DNA of 64,000 nt, taken from positions 86,593 to 150,592 of the forward strand of contig DASXSB010000063.1 in assembly GCA_036506275.1 (NCBI GenBank). Direction: 5' to 3'. The translations under genes and the position numbers were made by a program. Within the stretch, counting starts at the first letter, position 1; every line of letters starts with the position of its first letter. This DNA is from DASXSB01 sp036506275 (GTDB lineage Bacteria > Methylomirabilota > Methylomirabilia > Rokubacteriales > CSP1-6). Shown in pieces: positions 34,072 through 44,907 of the stretch. The notes below the pieces were generated by a model. It did no database searches and was not told the origin of the DNA. It saw only the letters and a program-made list of their open reading frames with translations.

Positions 34072-34677
34072 ATGGAGATGAGCGTGTACGCCGTCGAGCT
34101 GCTCGCCCGCGACCGCATCGCCGACCTTCGCGCCGCCGCCGCCCGCCGCCGGGCCGCCCACGCTCCCGCCGCCGTCCCCGTGGTCACGATCCGCACCGCC
34201 GCCCACGGCGACAACGCCGACATCGCCGGCATCTGGAACTACGAGGCGCAGTGCACGGCGGCCACGACGGAGACGGAGCCGCGCACGCTCGCCGCCCAGA
34301 GCGCGTGGCTGGCGTGCCACGGCGACCGCCATCCCGTGATCGTGGCCACCAGCGGCGGTGACGGCATCGTCGGCTTCGGCGCCCTCTCGCCCTACCGTTC
34401 GCCCCGCGCGTTTCAGGCGGCGGTGGAGGATTCCGTGTACGTGAGACGCGACCGTCGCGGATGCGGGGTGGGCGCCGCCCTCCTCGGCCGGCTGCTGGAC
34501 CTCGCGCGCGAGCGCGAGTACCGGACCGTGCTGGCGCGGATCACGGCCGGGAACACGGCATCCCTCCGGCTGCACGTCCACCACGGTTTTCGCGTGGTCG
34601 GGGTAGAGCGTCAGGTCGCCTTCAAGCTCGGGCGCTGGCACGACGTCGTGATCGTGCAGCGCCTCTGGCGCCGCTGA
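34072..34677 (+). CDS. GNAT N-acetyltransferase
   Basis: 201 aa. The GNAT core starts near residue 45 (VVTIRTAAHGDNADIAGIWN) and contains the acetyl-CoA loop VRRDRRGCGVGAALLGRLLD and the NTASLRLHVHHGFRVVGVER segment typical of phosphinothricin/amino-acid acetyltransferases. An extra Ala/Arg-rich helix of about 40 residues precedes the core. ATG 34072 is used; ATG 34078 is also possible. Probably controlled by the divergent LysR. It ends in a hairpin shared with the converging protease gene. Confidence 0.85.
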   Translation: MEMSVYAVELLARDRIADLRAAAARRRAAHAPAAVPVVTIRTAAHGDNADIAGIWNYEAQCTAATTETEPRTLAAQSAWLACHGDRHPVIVATSGGDGIVGFGALSPYRSPRAFQAAVEDSVYVRRDRRGCGVGAALLGRLLDLAREREYRTVLARITAGNTASLRLHVHHGFRVVGVERQVAFKLGRWHDVVIVQRLWRR

Positions 34678-34697
34678 CGCGGAGGCCTGGCGTCAGC
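34673..34697. terminator. Hairpin spanning both stop codons of converging genes
   Basis: GCTGACGC (34673-34680), loop of 9 bases, GCGTCAGC (34690-34697). The stop TGA of the GNAT gene lies in the left arm and the stop of the protease gene on the minus strand lies in the right arm. No U-tract. Confidence 0.4.
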
Positions 34698-35697
34698 CCT
34701 CGCGCGGGGTCACCGCCAGCTCGACGCGCGCGCCGGCGCGGATGACGACGAGGGCGAGCGCGCGGGCGGGCGGCCACTCGACGAGGAGCCGGTGGAGGTC
34801 GTCGACGCTCGCCACCGGGCGGCCATCGGCGGCCACGAGCAGATCGCCCTCGCGGAGGCCGGCGGCGGCGGCGGGGCCGCCGGCTTCGACGGACGCGACC
34901 TCCACCGCCTGCGTGAGGTCGAGCCCGTGGAAGCGCGCGAGCCGTCGATCGAGCGGCCGCGTCTGGCCGCCGAGACCGAGATAGCCGCGCCGCACGCGGC
35001 CCTCGGCCAGGAGGCGAGGCACCACCCACTTCGCGGTGTCCACGGGGATGGCGAAGCTGATCGATTGCGCCATCGCGATGATGGCGGTGTTGATGCCCAC
35101 GATGCGGCCCCGGGAGTCGACGAGCGGTCCCCCGGAGTTGCCGGGATTCAGGGGCACGTCGGTCTGCACGATGTTGTCGATGAGCCGGCCCGTCCGGCTG
35201 CGGAGCGATCGTCCGAGCGCGCTCACCACTCCCGTCGACACCGTCGATTGAAAGCCGAGCGGGTTGCCGATCGCGATCACGAGCTGGCCGACGCGGAGCG
35301 ACGCCGACTCGCCGAGGACACCGTGCGGCAAGCCGGAGCCCTGGAGCCGGATCACGGCGAGGTCGGTGGCGGGATCCTCGCCGACGACGGTGGCGCCGAG
35401 GCTCTGACCATCGGTGAGCGTGGCCGTCACCCGCGCGGCGCCGTTCACGACGTGGCTGTTGGTGAGCACGTACCCGTCGGGCGCGATGATGACGCCGGAG
35501 CCGGCGCCCATGTGCTCACCGCCGCGGCCGGCGCCGACGGCGATGCTCACCACCGCCGGTCCCACCGCCTCCACCACGGAGATGACCGCCCGCGAGTAGG
35601 CGTCGAGCAGCTCCGGATCCGACGGCGTGTCGCCGTCACGGTTGAAGCCGGCGACCGCGCTCGCGCCCGCGGGCCCATCGACCAACAGCTCCGTCAT
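34693..35697 (-). CDS. HtrA-like serine protease without signal peptide
   Basis: 334 aa. Triad His82 (TNSHVV), Asp112 (ATDLAV), Ser188 (NPGNSGGPL), then one PDZ domain (about 240-330). Unlike the protease at 27507 it has no recognisable signal or membrane helix (N terminus TELLVDGPAGASAVAG), so it may be cytosolic, or the start is wrong. ATG 35697 has GGAGG 6 bases upstream, which argues for the start. Divergent from the pyruvate dehydrogenase operon. Confidence 0.9.
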   Translation of the reverse strand: MTELLVDGPAGASAVAGFNRDGDTPSDPELLDAYSRAVISVVEAVGPAVVSIAVGAGRGGEHMGAGSGVIIAPDGYVLTNSHVVNGAARVTATLTDGQSLGATVVGEDPATDLAVIRLQGSGLPHGVLGESASLRVGQLVIAIGNPLGFQSTVSTGVVSALGRSLRSRTGRLIDNIVQTDVPLNPGNSGGPLVDSRGRIVGINTAIIAMAQSISFAIPVDTAKWVVPRLLAEGRVRRGYLGLGGQTRPLDRRLARFHGLDLTQAVEVASVEAGGPAAAAGLREGDLLVAADGRPVASVDDLHRLLVEWPPARALALVVIRAGARVELAVTPREG

Positions 35698-35811
35698 GAG
35701 CTCCCTCCTTGCCTCGGTGACGTTAGGATGCGCCGGCGGCGCCTCGGATGCAGGTCGCGCGGGCGGTGGCGGGCAGGCAAGCAGAAGTGAGTCGCCCTTG
35801 CCGGCGCCGGG

Positions 35812-35824
35812 TACAATGACGTCA
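35812..35824 (+). promoter_or_regulatory. -10 box and palindrome before pdhA
   Basis: TACAAT (35812-35817) is 14 bases before the pdhA ATG. It is immediately followed by the 8-bp palindrome TGACGTCA (35817-35824), placed at the expected start site and so a candidate operator. No good -35 box. Confidence 0.4.
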
Positions 35825-35831
35825 ACGCTTC

Positions 35832-36965
35832 ATGCCAAGGAGCATTCTCGAGCCCAGGTTCCAAGTCGAGCACCTGTCGATCCTGGACGGTGACGGGAAC
35901 CTCGACGCTGCTCTCGAACCGAAGATCGCGAGCGACCAGCTGAAGCGGATCTATCGGGCGATGCTGCTCGGTCGGCGCCTGGACGAGCGGATGGTGAGGC
36001 TGCAGCGGCAGGGCCGGATCGGAACGTTCGCGCCCATCAAGGGCCAAGAAGCCGCCCAGATCGGGAGCGTGGTGGCGTTGCGCCCGTCCGACTGGATGGT
36101 GCCCTCCTTCCGGGAAACCGCGGCCATGCTCTGGCGCGGGTGGCCGATCGAAAAGCTGCTGTCGTTCTTCGCCGGCTATCTGGAGGGTGGTCAGCCCGCG
36201 CGCGAGCAGCGCGACCTCCCCATCACGATCCCCGTCTCCACGCAGTTGCCACACGCGGTGGGCCTCGCCTACGCCGCCCAGTACCGCGGCGACGAGGTGG
36301 TCGTGATGGCGTACTTCGGCGACGGCGCCACCTCCGAGGGCGACTTCCACGAGGCGCTCAACTTCGCCGGGGTGTGGCACGTTCCCGTCGTCTTCGTCTG
36401 CCAGAACAACCAGTGGGCCATCTCCGTGCCGCTGAAGAAGCAGACGCACTCCCGCACGCTCGCGCAGAAGGCGCTCGCCTACGGGTTCCCCGGACTTCAG
36501 GTCGACGGCAACGACGTCCTCGCCGTTCACGCCGCCACCCACGAAGCCGTCGCGCGCGCGCGGGACGGCGGCGGGCCCACGCTGATCGAGTGCGTCACCT
36601 ATCGCCTCGGCGTCCACACCACCGCCGACGATCCCACGAAGTACCGCTCGAACGAAGAGGTCGAGGAGTGGGAGCGCAAGGACCCGCTCACGCGCTTCGC
36701 CACCTATCTGGAGAAGAAGGGCGTGCTCGACCCGAACCTCGAGGACGAGGTCGACGCCGAGATCGCGGCCGCCGTGCAGCGCTTCGAGGCCCAGGGCCCG
36801 GCGGACCCCCTCACGATGTTCGATCACGCCTACGCGGTCCGTCCGCCCCATCTCGAAGCGCAGCGCGAAGCGCTCGCCGAGCGTCTGGCCCCGCCCGCGT
36901 CGAAGGGGGGCGAGCGCACGACACCATCGCCGCCCATGCGCGGCCAGCGGGCGGCCCGACGGTGA
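35832..36965 (+). CDS. pdhA: Pyruvate dehydrogenase E1 component, alpha subunit
   Basis: 377 aa. The thiamine-diphosphate motif GDGATSEGDFHEAL ... VCQNNQWAIS is intact, with LPHAVGLAYA before it and YRLGVHTTADDPTKYR after it. E1-alpha and E1-beta decarboxylate pyruvate (or a branched 2-oxo acid) and reductively acetylate E2. The last 25 residues are Arg/Pro-rich and unlike homologues. First gene of a four-gene run with 7-8 base gaps. Specificity for pyruvate is inferred from residues typical of Gram-positive-type Pdh. Confidence 0.93.
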   Translation: MPRSILEPRFQVEHLSILDGDGNLDAALEPKIASDQLKRIYRAMLLGRRLDERMVRLQRQGRIGTFAPIKGQEAAQIGSVVALRPSDWMVPSFRETAAMLWRGWPIEKLLSFFAGYLEGGQPAREQRDLPITIPVSTQLPHAVGLAYAAQYRGDEVVVMAYFGDGATSEGDFHEALNFAGVWHVPVVFVCQNNQWAISVPLKKQTHSRTLAQKALAYGFPGLQVDGNDVLAVHAATHEAVARARDGGGPTLIECVTYRLGVHTTADDPTKYRSNEEVEEWERKDPLTRFATYLEKKGVLDPNLEDEVDAEIAAAVQRFEAQGPADPLTMFDHAYAVRPPHLEAQREALAERLAPPASKGGERTTPSPPMRGQRAARR

Positions 36966-36973
36966 GCACCTAG

Positions 36974-37954
36974 ATGCCCAAGCTCAACATGGTGAAGGCG
37001 CTCAACCTGGCGCTGCTCCAGGAAATGGAGCGCGACGAGGATGTCCTCATCATCGGCGAGGACGTGGGCGTCGACGGTGGCGTCTTCCGCGTCACCGAAG
37101 ACCTGCACCGGAAGTTCGGCAGCAAGCGCGTCATCGACAGCCCGCTCGCCGAGGCCGCCATCGTGGGGACGTCGGTGGGAATGGCCCTGTACGGCCTCAA
37201 GCCCGTGTGCGAGATCCAGTTTTCCGGGTTCGCCTTCCAGTGCTTCCATCAGATCGAGAACCACGCCGCCCGCTACCGGATGCGGTCGCAGGGCCGCTTC
37301 GGGATCTCGATGGTGATCCGGATGCCCTACGGGGGCGGCGTGCGCGCCCTCGAGCATCACTCGGAGTCGGAAGAGCAGTTCTACGCTCACGTGCCGGGCT
37401 TGAAGATGGTCATCCCGTCCGGTCCCCGCAACGCGCGTGGCCTCCTCGTGAGCGCCATCCGCGACCCCGATCCGGTGATCTTCTTCGAGCACAAGGCGCT
37501 CTATCACGCCGCCAAGGAGGACGTGCCCGACGAGATCGAGGCGCTGCCGCTCGGGCGGGCCCAGGTCGTCCGTGACGGCACGGATCTCACGCTGATCGCC
37601 TACGGGGCGATGCTGCGGCTGGCGCGGGAAGCGGCCCAGGTGCTGCACGACGAGGACGGCGTGGAGGTGGAGGTCATCGACCTCCTGACCATCTCGCCGC
37701 TCGATCGCGACACCATCGCCGCCTCGGTGCGGAAGACCGGGCGCGCGGTGATCGTGCACGAGGCGCCGCGCAGCTTCGGGCCCGGCGGTGAGATCGCCGC
37801 TTCCATCATGGAGGGCGCGTTCCTCTCGCTGGAGGCGCCCATCGCCCGCGTGGCCGCGCACGACGTCCCCTTCGTGGGCTTCGCGCGCGAGAAGGCCAAC
37901 GTCCCCGACCTCCCGCGCCTGCTCGCCGCCGCGCGGGAGACGCTCGCTTACTGA
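36974..37954 (+). CDS. pdhB: Pyruvate dehydrogenase E1 component, beta subunit
   Basis: 326 aa transketolase-like subunit. VLIIGEDVGVDGGVFRVTEDL, the cofactor-binding Glu region DSPLAEAAIVGTSVGMA, and the C-terminal LLTISPLDRDTIAASVRKTGR segment match PdhB. It pairs with PdhA. Starts 8 bases after the pdhA stop with no separate promoter visible. Confidence 0.94.
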   Translation: MPKLNMVKALNLALLQEMERDEDVLIIGEDVGVDGGVFRVTEDLHRKFGSKRVIDSPLAEAAIVGTSVGMALYGLKPVCEIQFSGFAFQCFHQIENHAARYRMRSQGRFGISMVIRMPYGGGVRALEHHSESEEQFYAHVPGLKMVIPSGPRNARGLLVSAIRDPDPVIFFEHKALYHAAKEDVPDEIEALPLGRAQVVRDGTDLTLIAYGAMLRLAREAAQVLHDEDGVEVEVIDLLTISPLDRDTIAASVRKTGRAVIVHEAPRSFGPGGEIAASIMEGAFLSLEAPIARVAAHDVPFVGFAREKANVPDLPRLLAAARETLAY

Positions 37955-37961
37955 GCCCGCG

Positions 37962-39377
37962 ATGCCGCGGCCGTTCCTGCTCCCTGACCTCGGGGAGGGG
38001 TTGACCGAAGCCGAAATCCGGAAGGTGCTCGTCCGCGAAGGCGACGTGATCCGCGAGGATGCTCCCCTCCTCGAAGTCGAGACCGACAAGGCCACCGTCG
38101 AGATCCCGTCCCCCATGAGCGGTCGCATCGAGAAGATCCACGTGCGGCCCGACCAGACGGTCAAGGTCGGCGAAGTCCTCATCACCTTCGCCGACGCGCC
38201 GGCGACGCCGGGCAAGCAGACGCCGAGCACTCTGGACCCCCCGCGCCGGCTCGCCCCCACGCCGGAGACGGTCGTCGACGACGGCCGCGCGCGACAGGTG
38301 GCGGCGCCGACCCCAACCGCCGCGCGCGCTGCGGTGGCGCGCGGCGCGGGCGCGAGCGCACCGGTGTCGGGTGGCCCCGCGCCGAGCGGGCCGGTGCCGG
38401 CGACGCCCGCGACCCGCCGACTCGCGCGCGAGCTCGGCGTCGATCTCCGCACCGTACGTGCCAGCGGGCGCGGCGGGCGCGTGACCGACGAGGACGTGCG
38501 AGCGGCGGCGCCCGCTGCTGACGCTACCGAGCGCGAGGCGGCGGCCGCGCGTCAGCATGGCGCGCCGGCGGAGACGGGCCGTGCGGAGACGGCGGCGAAA
38601 GAAGCGCGGCCGCCGTCACGACCGCTGGCGTCGATCGGGTTGGAGATACCGCCCCTGCCCCGGTTCGAGCAGTGGGGACCGATCGAACGTCAGCCGCTCT
38701 CCCACCTGCGGCGAACGATCGCCGAGCGCATGACGCTCTCCGCCACCGTCATCCCCCACGTCACCCACTTCGACCGCGCCGACATCACCGATCTGGACGC
38801 GGTCATCCGCCGCAATCTCGAGGCCGCGCGCGCGCAGGGTGTCACCCTCACGCTCACCGCGTTTCTGCTGAAAGCGGCCGCGCTCGCGCTGAAGGCGCAT
38901 CCGCAGTTCAACGCGAGCCTCGACGCCGCCGCCGGCGAGCTCATCGTCAAGCAGTACGTCCATCTCGGCGTGGCCGTCGCCACCGAGCGCGGTCTCATCG
39001 TCCCCGCCCTCCGCGACGTGGACCGGAAGCCGCTGCTCGTGGTCGCGCGCGAGCTGGGCGCCCTCGCCGCCCGCGTGCGTGAGGGTAAGGCGACGCTGGA
39101 CGACCTCCGCGGCTCCACGTTCACGATCACTAACATCGGCGCCCTCGGCGGCACCGGCGCCATTCCCATCATCAACTACCCGGAGGTCGCGATCCTCGGT
39201 GTCGCGCGCGCGCGTGAGGAGGCGGTCGTCCGCGACGGCCACATCGTGCCGCGCCTCCTCCTTCCGCTCTCGCTCACGTTCGACCACCGCGTCGCCGACG
39301 GCGCCGACGGGGCGCGATTCGCCACCGACATCGTGCGGCGCCTGGAGCATCCCGAGCAGCTCCTCCTGGAGCTCTGA
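37962..39377 (+). CDS. pdhC: Dihydrolipoamide acetyltransferase (E2)
   Basis: 471 aa. One lipoyl domain (lipoyl Lys43 in ETDKATVEIP), an Ala/Pro/Thr-rich linker, a peripheral-subunit-binding domain (ATRRLARELGVDLRTVRASG), a second linker, and the catalytic domain with FDHRVADGADG near the C terminus. The usual DHRVVDG reads DHRVADG, with His and Asp kept. ATG 37962 follows pdhB by 7 bases; the open frame upstream is noise. It transfers the acetyl group to CoA. Confidence 0.94.
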   Translation: MPRPFLLPDLGEGLTEAEIRKVLVREGDVIREDAPLLEVETDKATVEIPSPMSGRIEKIHVRPDQTVKVGEVLITFADAPATPGKQTPSTLDPPRRLAPTPETVVDDGRARQVAAPTPTAARAAVARGAGASAPVSGGPAPSGPVPATPATRRLARELGVDLRTVRASGRGGRVTDEDVRAAAPAADATEREAAAARQHGAPAETGRAETAAKEARPPSRPLASIGLEIPPLPRFEQWGPIERQPLSHLRRTIAERMTLSATVIPHVTHFDRADITDLDAVIRRNLEAARAQGVTLTLTAFLLKAAALALKAHPQFNASLDAAAGELIVKQYVHLGVAVATERGLIVPALRDVDRKPLLVVARELGALAARVREGKATLDDLRGSTFTITNIGALGGTGAIPIINYPEVAILGVARAREEAVVRDGHIVPRLLLPLSLTFDHRVADGADGARFATDIVRRLEHPEQLLLEL

Positions 39378-39385
39378 GCGTCGCC

Positions 39386-40771
<1,386 letters not shown>

Positions 40772-41101
40772 GGTCCGTGGCCGTCTGATCGCGGGAACGG
40801 GCGTCGGCGCCCGCTGAAACTGAGGGCCACGCGCAACCCTCTGCTACGATCGAATCGTGGCGACGATCTCCAGCGGCCGAACCTGCACGTGAGCTTCGAC
40901 CGTGACGAGGTTGACGACGAGCGGCCGCAAGCGCGCCGACGAGTCGAGGACGACCCCTTTATCGAGCTCGCGCTCGAACGCTTCCGCGAAACTTTCGCAC
41001 CCGCGTACACGCTGAAGCCGCATGCATCGATCAGGGAGCAAGAAAGGTGCCGGGCACGCGCTCAAAGGGGGCGGCCCGGACGATTTTGCACAGGAGGGAC
41101 G
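40772..41101 (+). other. Intergenic region after lpdA
   Basis: 330 bases. A short GGGCG/CGCCC hairpin (about 40799-40812) may help end the pdh transcript. TACGAT (40845-40850) followed 7 bases later by a GTG looks like a leaderless start, but the frame closes after 11 codons. The frame leading into the DUF1207 gene is open from 40889 without any domain I recognise. Confidence 0.4.
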
Positions 41102-42196
41102 ATGAAGCCGTCGCTGCGATGTGCCCTCACGATGCTCTCGCTGTTGCTCGTGTGCGTCACGCGAGCGCTCGCGGATACGCCGGAAGACAGCTACATCAAA
41201 GGCTACGCGGCCGCCGTCCTCGAACGGCAACTCGGCCTGCGCGGCGTCGCTGTCCAGGTGACGAATGGAGTGATTACATTGCCGACCGCGATCGCGGAGG
41301 CGGAACGCGCGCGCGTGGTGGAGGCGCTCACGGCTGTGCCGGGGGTGGTGAGGGTCGAATTCGCGGATGCGGCGCCGTCGGAGACGGCCACCGCGCGCGC
41401 GAAAGCTCCGCGCGTAAAGGTGTTGGAAGAACTACAGACGGGCCTGCTGCCGGGTGGGCAGCTCTTCAAGCCGCTCATCGCCGATCCGCGCTGGCCGCAC
41501 TTCAGCACCGGCTACCAGCGTTATGTCAACGAGCGGCAGCTTCAGGACGTCGGCGCCGTGAGCTTCGGAGAAACATTCTCGCTGTACCGCAACAAGGTCG
41601 GTCCGTCCTGGTGGGAAGTCGGAATCCAGGCCGGCGTCTTCGCTCTCTTCGACCTCGACGCGCCGTCCATGGACCTCATCAACGCCGATTACTTCGCCGC
41701 CCTCTTCCTCGGATACCGCTGGGAGCGGCTGTCCGCGCTGGGCCGGATCTTTCACCAGAGCAGCCATCTCGGAGACGAGTTCGTCCTGCGCAATCGCGTG
41801 CAGAACCGCGTGAACCTGAGCTACGAAGGCTTCGACCTCAAGCTGTCCCTCGAACTGCCGTGGGGCTTCCGCCTCTACGGCGGCGGCGGTTACCTGTTCG
41901 ACCGGGACCCGTCAGACCTCAAGCCGGGCTCGGTGCAGTGGGGCGTCGAGTTCACGAGCCCGTGGCCCGCTCCCCAGGTCGGCTTCCGACCGATCGCCGC
42001 CGTCGACGTCCAGAATCGTGAGGAGAACGACTGGCACTCCGACATCTCCGCGCGCGTCGGCGTCCAGTTCGATGGCGTTCTGCTCACGCGCAATCTCCAG
42101 ATCCTGCTCGAGTACTTCCGCGGCCATTCGCCGAACGGCCAGTTCTTCAAGGAGAAGGTCGACTACTTCGGGATCGGTGCCCACTTCCACTTCTAG
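41102..42196 (+). CDS. Exported BON-like plus DUF1207 envelope protein
   Basis: 364 aa. Signal peptide at residues 1-23 (LTMLSLLLVCVTRALA). Residues about 30-85 (AAVLERQLGLRGVAVQVTNG, PGVVRVEF) resemble a BON domain. From about 110 to the end is DUF1207: GQLFKPLIADPRWPHFSTGY, ALFDLDAPSMDLINADYFA, FHQSSHLGDEF, and the aromatic C terminus FGIGAHFHF, which looks like the closing strand of an outer-membrane barrel. ATG has AGGAGGG 4 bases upstream. A sensor system follows directly downstream. Confidence 0.88.
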   Translation: MKPSLRCALTMLSLLLVCVTRALADTPEDSYIKGYAAAVLERQLGLRGVAVQVTNGVITLPTAIAEAERARVVEALTAVPGVVRVEFADAAPSETATARAKAPRVKVLEELQTGLLPGGQLFKPLIADPRWPHFSTGYQRYVNERQLQDVGAVSFGETFSLYRNKVGPSWWEVGIQAGVFALFDLDAPSMDLINADYFAALFLGYRWERLSALGRIFHQSSHLGDEFVLRNRVQNRVNLSYEGFDLKLSLELPWGFRLYGGGGYLFDRDPSDLKPGSVQWGVEFTSPWPAPQVGFRPIAAVDVQNREENDWHSDISARVGVQFDGVLLTRNLQILLEYFRGHSPNGQFFKEKVDYFGIGAHFHF

Positions 42197-42242
42197 CGCG
42201 CGCGCCGGGGACCCCCGGCTGCCCCGCGGCGTCTGTGAGATC

Positions 42243-43016
42243 ATGCCGACCGTGAACGACCACGACGGCTCGCCCGGCCCGGCTTCGCGCGCGGACGCCT
42301 GGGAGCGTGACGTCCTGCGCATCGTGGGCCACGACCTTCGCGGCCCTCTCGCCACCATCCTCGGCTGGGCGCGCATCCTGCACCACAAGCACAGCGGCGC
42401 CGCCTCCATCGCGGAGGCGGTGGCCACCATCGAGCGCAACGTCGACGTCGCCATCACGCTCGTGGACGACGTGTGCGCACGCCTGATGTTGAGGCGAGGA
42501 CAGGTGGATCTCACCCGCGAGCCGCTCGATCTCGATCGGCTCTGTCGCGTCGCCGTGGAGCGTGTGCGCCCGCATCTCACCGCCCGTGGCGTCACGTTGA
42601 CGCAGAACGGCGGCGCGGGCGAGCTCGTCGTCGACGCCGATCCCGTCTGGATGCAGCGGATCGTGAGGTCGCTTCTGAGCGTCGCCATGAAGCTCACGCC
42701 GCGCGATGGTCGCGTCGTGCTGCGCACGCAGCGGCACGGGGCCGCCATTCGCCTGTCGCTCGCCACCACGCCCGCCGCCACCGGATCCGGTGAGAGGTCC
42801 GGTATGAATCCCCTCCTCGAGCTGGACGTCGAGCGCGAGGTGATCGGTCTCCATGGCGGCACCCTCTCCGTGACGGACGGCGCGCGGGGGCACGCCGTCG
42901 AGATCACGATGGAGATGCCGGCCCACGGGCGGGCGGCCTCCGCGCGTCCGGTGCGCGCCGTGTCGGCGCGTCGACGTGGGGCCGCCTCCGCGCGTCGAGG
43001 GCGCCGGCGCCGCTGA
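42243..43016 (+). CDS. Histidine-kinase-like protein with degenerate ATPase domain
   Basis: 257 aa, no membrane helix. Residues about 25-95 form a HisKA dimerisation domain with a good H-box (GHDLRGPLATILGWARIL). The following HATPase-like domain has lost key residues: the N-box reads SLLSVAMKLTP instead of NLLxNAxKFTP, and no DxGxG motif is found. The C-terminal 35 residues are Arg/Ala-rich. It probably cannot bind ATP normally and may act as a phosphotransfer or scaffold partner for the hybrid kinase that starts 19 bases downstream. Confidence 0.8.
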   Translation: MPTVNDHDGSPGPASRADAWERDVLRIVGHDLRGPLATILGWARILHHKHSGAASIAEAVATIERNVDVAITLVDDVCARLMLRRGQVDLTREPLDLDRLCRVAVERVRPHLTARGVTLTQNGGAGELVVDADPVWMQRIVRSLLSVAMKLTPRDGRVVLRTQRHGAAIRLSLATTPAATGSGERSGMNPLLELDVEREVIGLHGGTLSVTDGARGHAVEITMEMPAHGRAASARPVRAVSARRRGAASARRGRRRR

Positions 43017-43035
43017 CGATCGGGGACGGTGCCGC

Positions 43036-44907
43036 ATGCGGAGCGAGTCGCGGAACACGATCCTCCTCGTGGACGACACCGAGGACTCGCGCGCGCTGGT
43101 GGCGCTCTATCTCCGGCACGCCGGGTTCGAGGTCAAGGAAGCCGCCACCGGCGGCGATGGCCTCACGGCGGCGGCCGCCGATCATCCCGACCTCGTGATC
43201 CTCGACGTGCGCCTTCCCGACGTCGACGGCTTCGAGGTGTGTCGCCGCCTCAAAGCGTCGCCGGCGACGTCGGCCATTCCCGTGCTCCTGCTGTCGGCGG
43301 CGTATCGCGGCAGTGAGGAACGCGCGCGCGGTGTCAAGAGCGGCGCCGACGCGTACCTGACGCACCCGGTCGCGCCCGGTGAGCTCATCACCACCGCCAA
43401 GTCGTTGCTGCGGCTGCGGGCGACGGAGGCGGCGGTGCGCACGCTCTTCGAGCGGACGGCGGAACCGATGCTGATCACCGACGCCGGTGGCGCCATTCTC
43501 GAAGCCAACGCCGCCGCGCAGACCGTCCTCCAGGCCCGCCGCGACCGCACGATTCCCGAGCGTCTCGTGCGGCCGTCCGGCGGCGCCGTCGATCTGCGCC
43601 AGGCGAGTGGCGACGGCGACGAGACGCGCCCGGCGAAGCTCCTGTTCGTCGATGGCTCTCCCCGGCGCGCCCGCTACGCGGCCAAGCTCACCTTGCCCTC
43701 CGGTCCCAGCGTGGTCGCCCTCGCCGGCCTCACCGCGCCGGGCAAGCGGGGCGGACGGCGTGACGCCAAGAAGTTCGCGCGCCTGGCGGCGATGCTGGCG
43801 TCGAGCATGGCCGTCATCAAGAGCATCGCGGAGCGCCGGCACGCCGAGGACGTGCGCTGGCAGCTCGCCTCGATCGTGGAATCCTCGGACGACGCCATCA
43901 TCGGCAACACGCTCGACGGCATCGTGTTCACGTGGAACGCGGGCGCGGAGCGGATGTACGGCTACACCGCGGACGAGATCAAGGGCCGCTCGGTCTCGAT
44001 GCTGAGCGCGCCCGACGAACGAGACGACGTCCCCGAGATCCTGGCCAAGGTCCAGCGGGGAGAACGGCTCGTGCAGTACGAGACGGTCCGGATGACGAAG
44101 GACGGACGGCGCCTCGACGTGTCGCTCACCGCCTCACCGCTCACCGACGAGCACGGCACCGTGTGGGGCGTCTCCACGATCACGCGCGACATCAGCGAGC
44201 GCAAGCGCGCGGACGAGCGTCTGCGCCGCTCGGAGGCGGAGTCGCGCGCGCTCTCGGTGCGGATGCAGAGCGTGCGCGAGGAAGAACGGGCGCACATCGC
44301 GCGCGAGATCCACGACGAGCTGGGACAGGTCCTCACCGGCCTGAAGATGGAGCTGGCCGCCCTCGGGAAGGCGGCGAAGCCGCGCGAGAAGGGCCTCGCG
44401 CGCCGCATCGAGCCCATGCTGCGAACGGTCGATCACACGATCGACCTCGTGCGCCGCATCGCCTCCGAGCTGCGCCCCGGCGTGCTCGACGTCCTCGGCG
44501 TGGCCGCCGCCATCGAGTGGCAGGCGCGGGACTTCCACGCGCGCAGCGGCATTCCCTGCCGCGTGACGTCGCGTCTGGGCGAGCGCAGCCTCGACCAGGA
44601 CGTCAGCACGGCGATTTTTAGGATCTTCCAGGAGAGCCTGACCAACGTGGCCCGGCACGCGAAGGCGACCCGGGTGCGCGTGCACCTCGCGGAAGCGCGC
44701 GGGCGGGTGATCCTGAAAGTCAGCGACGACGGCCGCGGCATCACCGAGAGCGAACGCTCGAGCGTGCGCTCGCTCGGGCTCGTCGGGATGCGGGAGCGGG
44801 CGGCGCTGCTCGGCGGCGACGTCAGCGTGACGGGCGTTCCGGGCGGCGGGACGACGGTGGTGGTGTCGATCCCGCGCCAGCCGCCGGCGGAACGGCCCAC
44901 GGAATGA
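43036..44907 (+). CDS. REC-PAS-PAS sensor histidine kinase (NarX/DegS type)
   Basis: 623 aa cytosolic kinase. Order: receiver domain (7-120, Asp in VILDVRLPD), a first PAS-like region (about 135-230), a second PAS (about 275-390, IVESSDDAIIGNTLDGIVFTW ... TRDISERKRAD), HisKA_3 with the phosphorylated His in IAREIHDELGQVLTG, and HATPase with FQESLTNVARHAKA, SDDGRGI and LGLVGMRERAALLGG. N-terminal receiver and absence of a membrane segment suggest it is a relay member rather than a direct envelope sensor. Overlaps the regulator gene by ATGA. Confidence 0.93.
   Translation: MRSESRNTILLVDDTEDSRALVALYLRHAGFEVKEAATGGDGLTAAAADHPDLVILDVRLPDVDGFEVCRRLKASPATSAIPVLLLSAAYRGSEERARGVKSGADAYLTHPVAPGELITTAKSLLRLRATEAAVRTLFERTAEPMLITDAGGAILEANAAAQTVLQARRDRTIPERLVRPSGGAVDLRQASGDGDETRPAKLLFVDGSPRRARYAAKLTLPSGPSVVALAGLTAPGKRGGRRDAKKFARLAAMLASSMAVIKSIAERRHAEDVRWQLASIVESSDDAIIGNTLDGIVFTWNAGAERMYGYTADEIKGRSVSMLSAPDERDDVPEILAKVQRGERLVQYETVRMTKDGRRLDVSLTASPLTDEHGTVWGVSTITRDISERKRADERLRRSEAESRALSVRMQSVREEERAHIAREIHDELGQVLTGLKMELAALGKAAKPREKGLARRIEPMLRTVDHTIDLVRRIASELRPGVLDVLGVAAAIEWQARDFHARSGIPCRVTSRLGERSLDQDVSTAIFRIFQESLTNVARHAKATRVRVHLAEARGRVILKVSDDGRGITESERSSVRSLGLVGMRERAALLGGDVSVTGVPGGGTTVVVSIPRQPPAERPTE

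Noticed and set aside
40889..41101. N-terminal extension of the DUF1207 gene
   Set aside because: The open frame is polar and without homology, while the ATG at 41102 has a ribosome site and is followed by a signal peptide.
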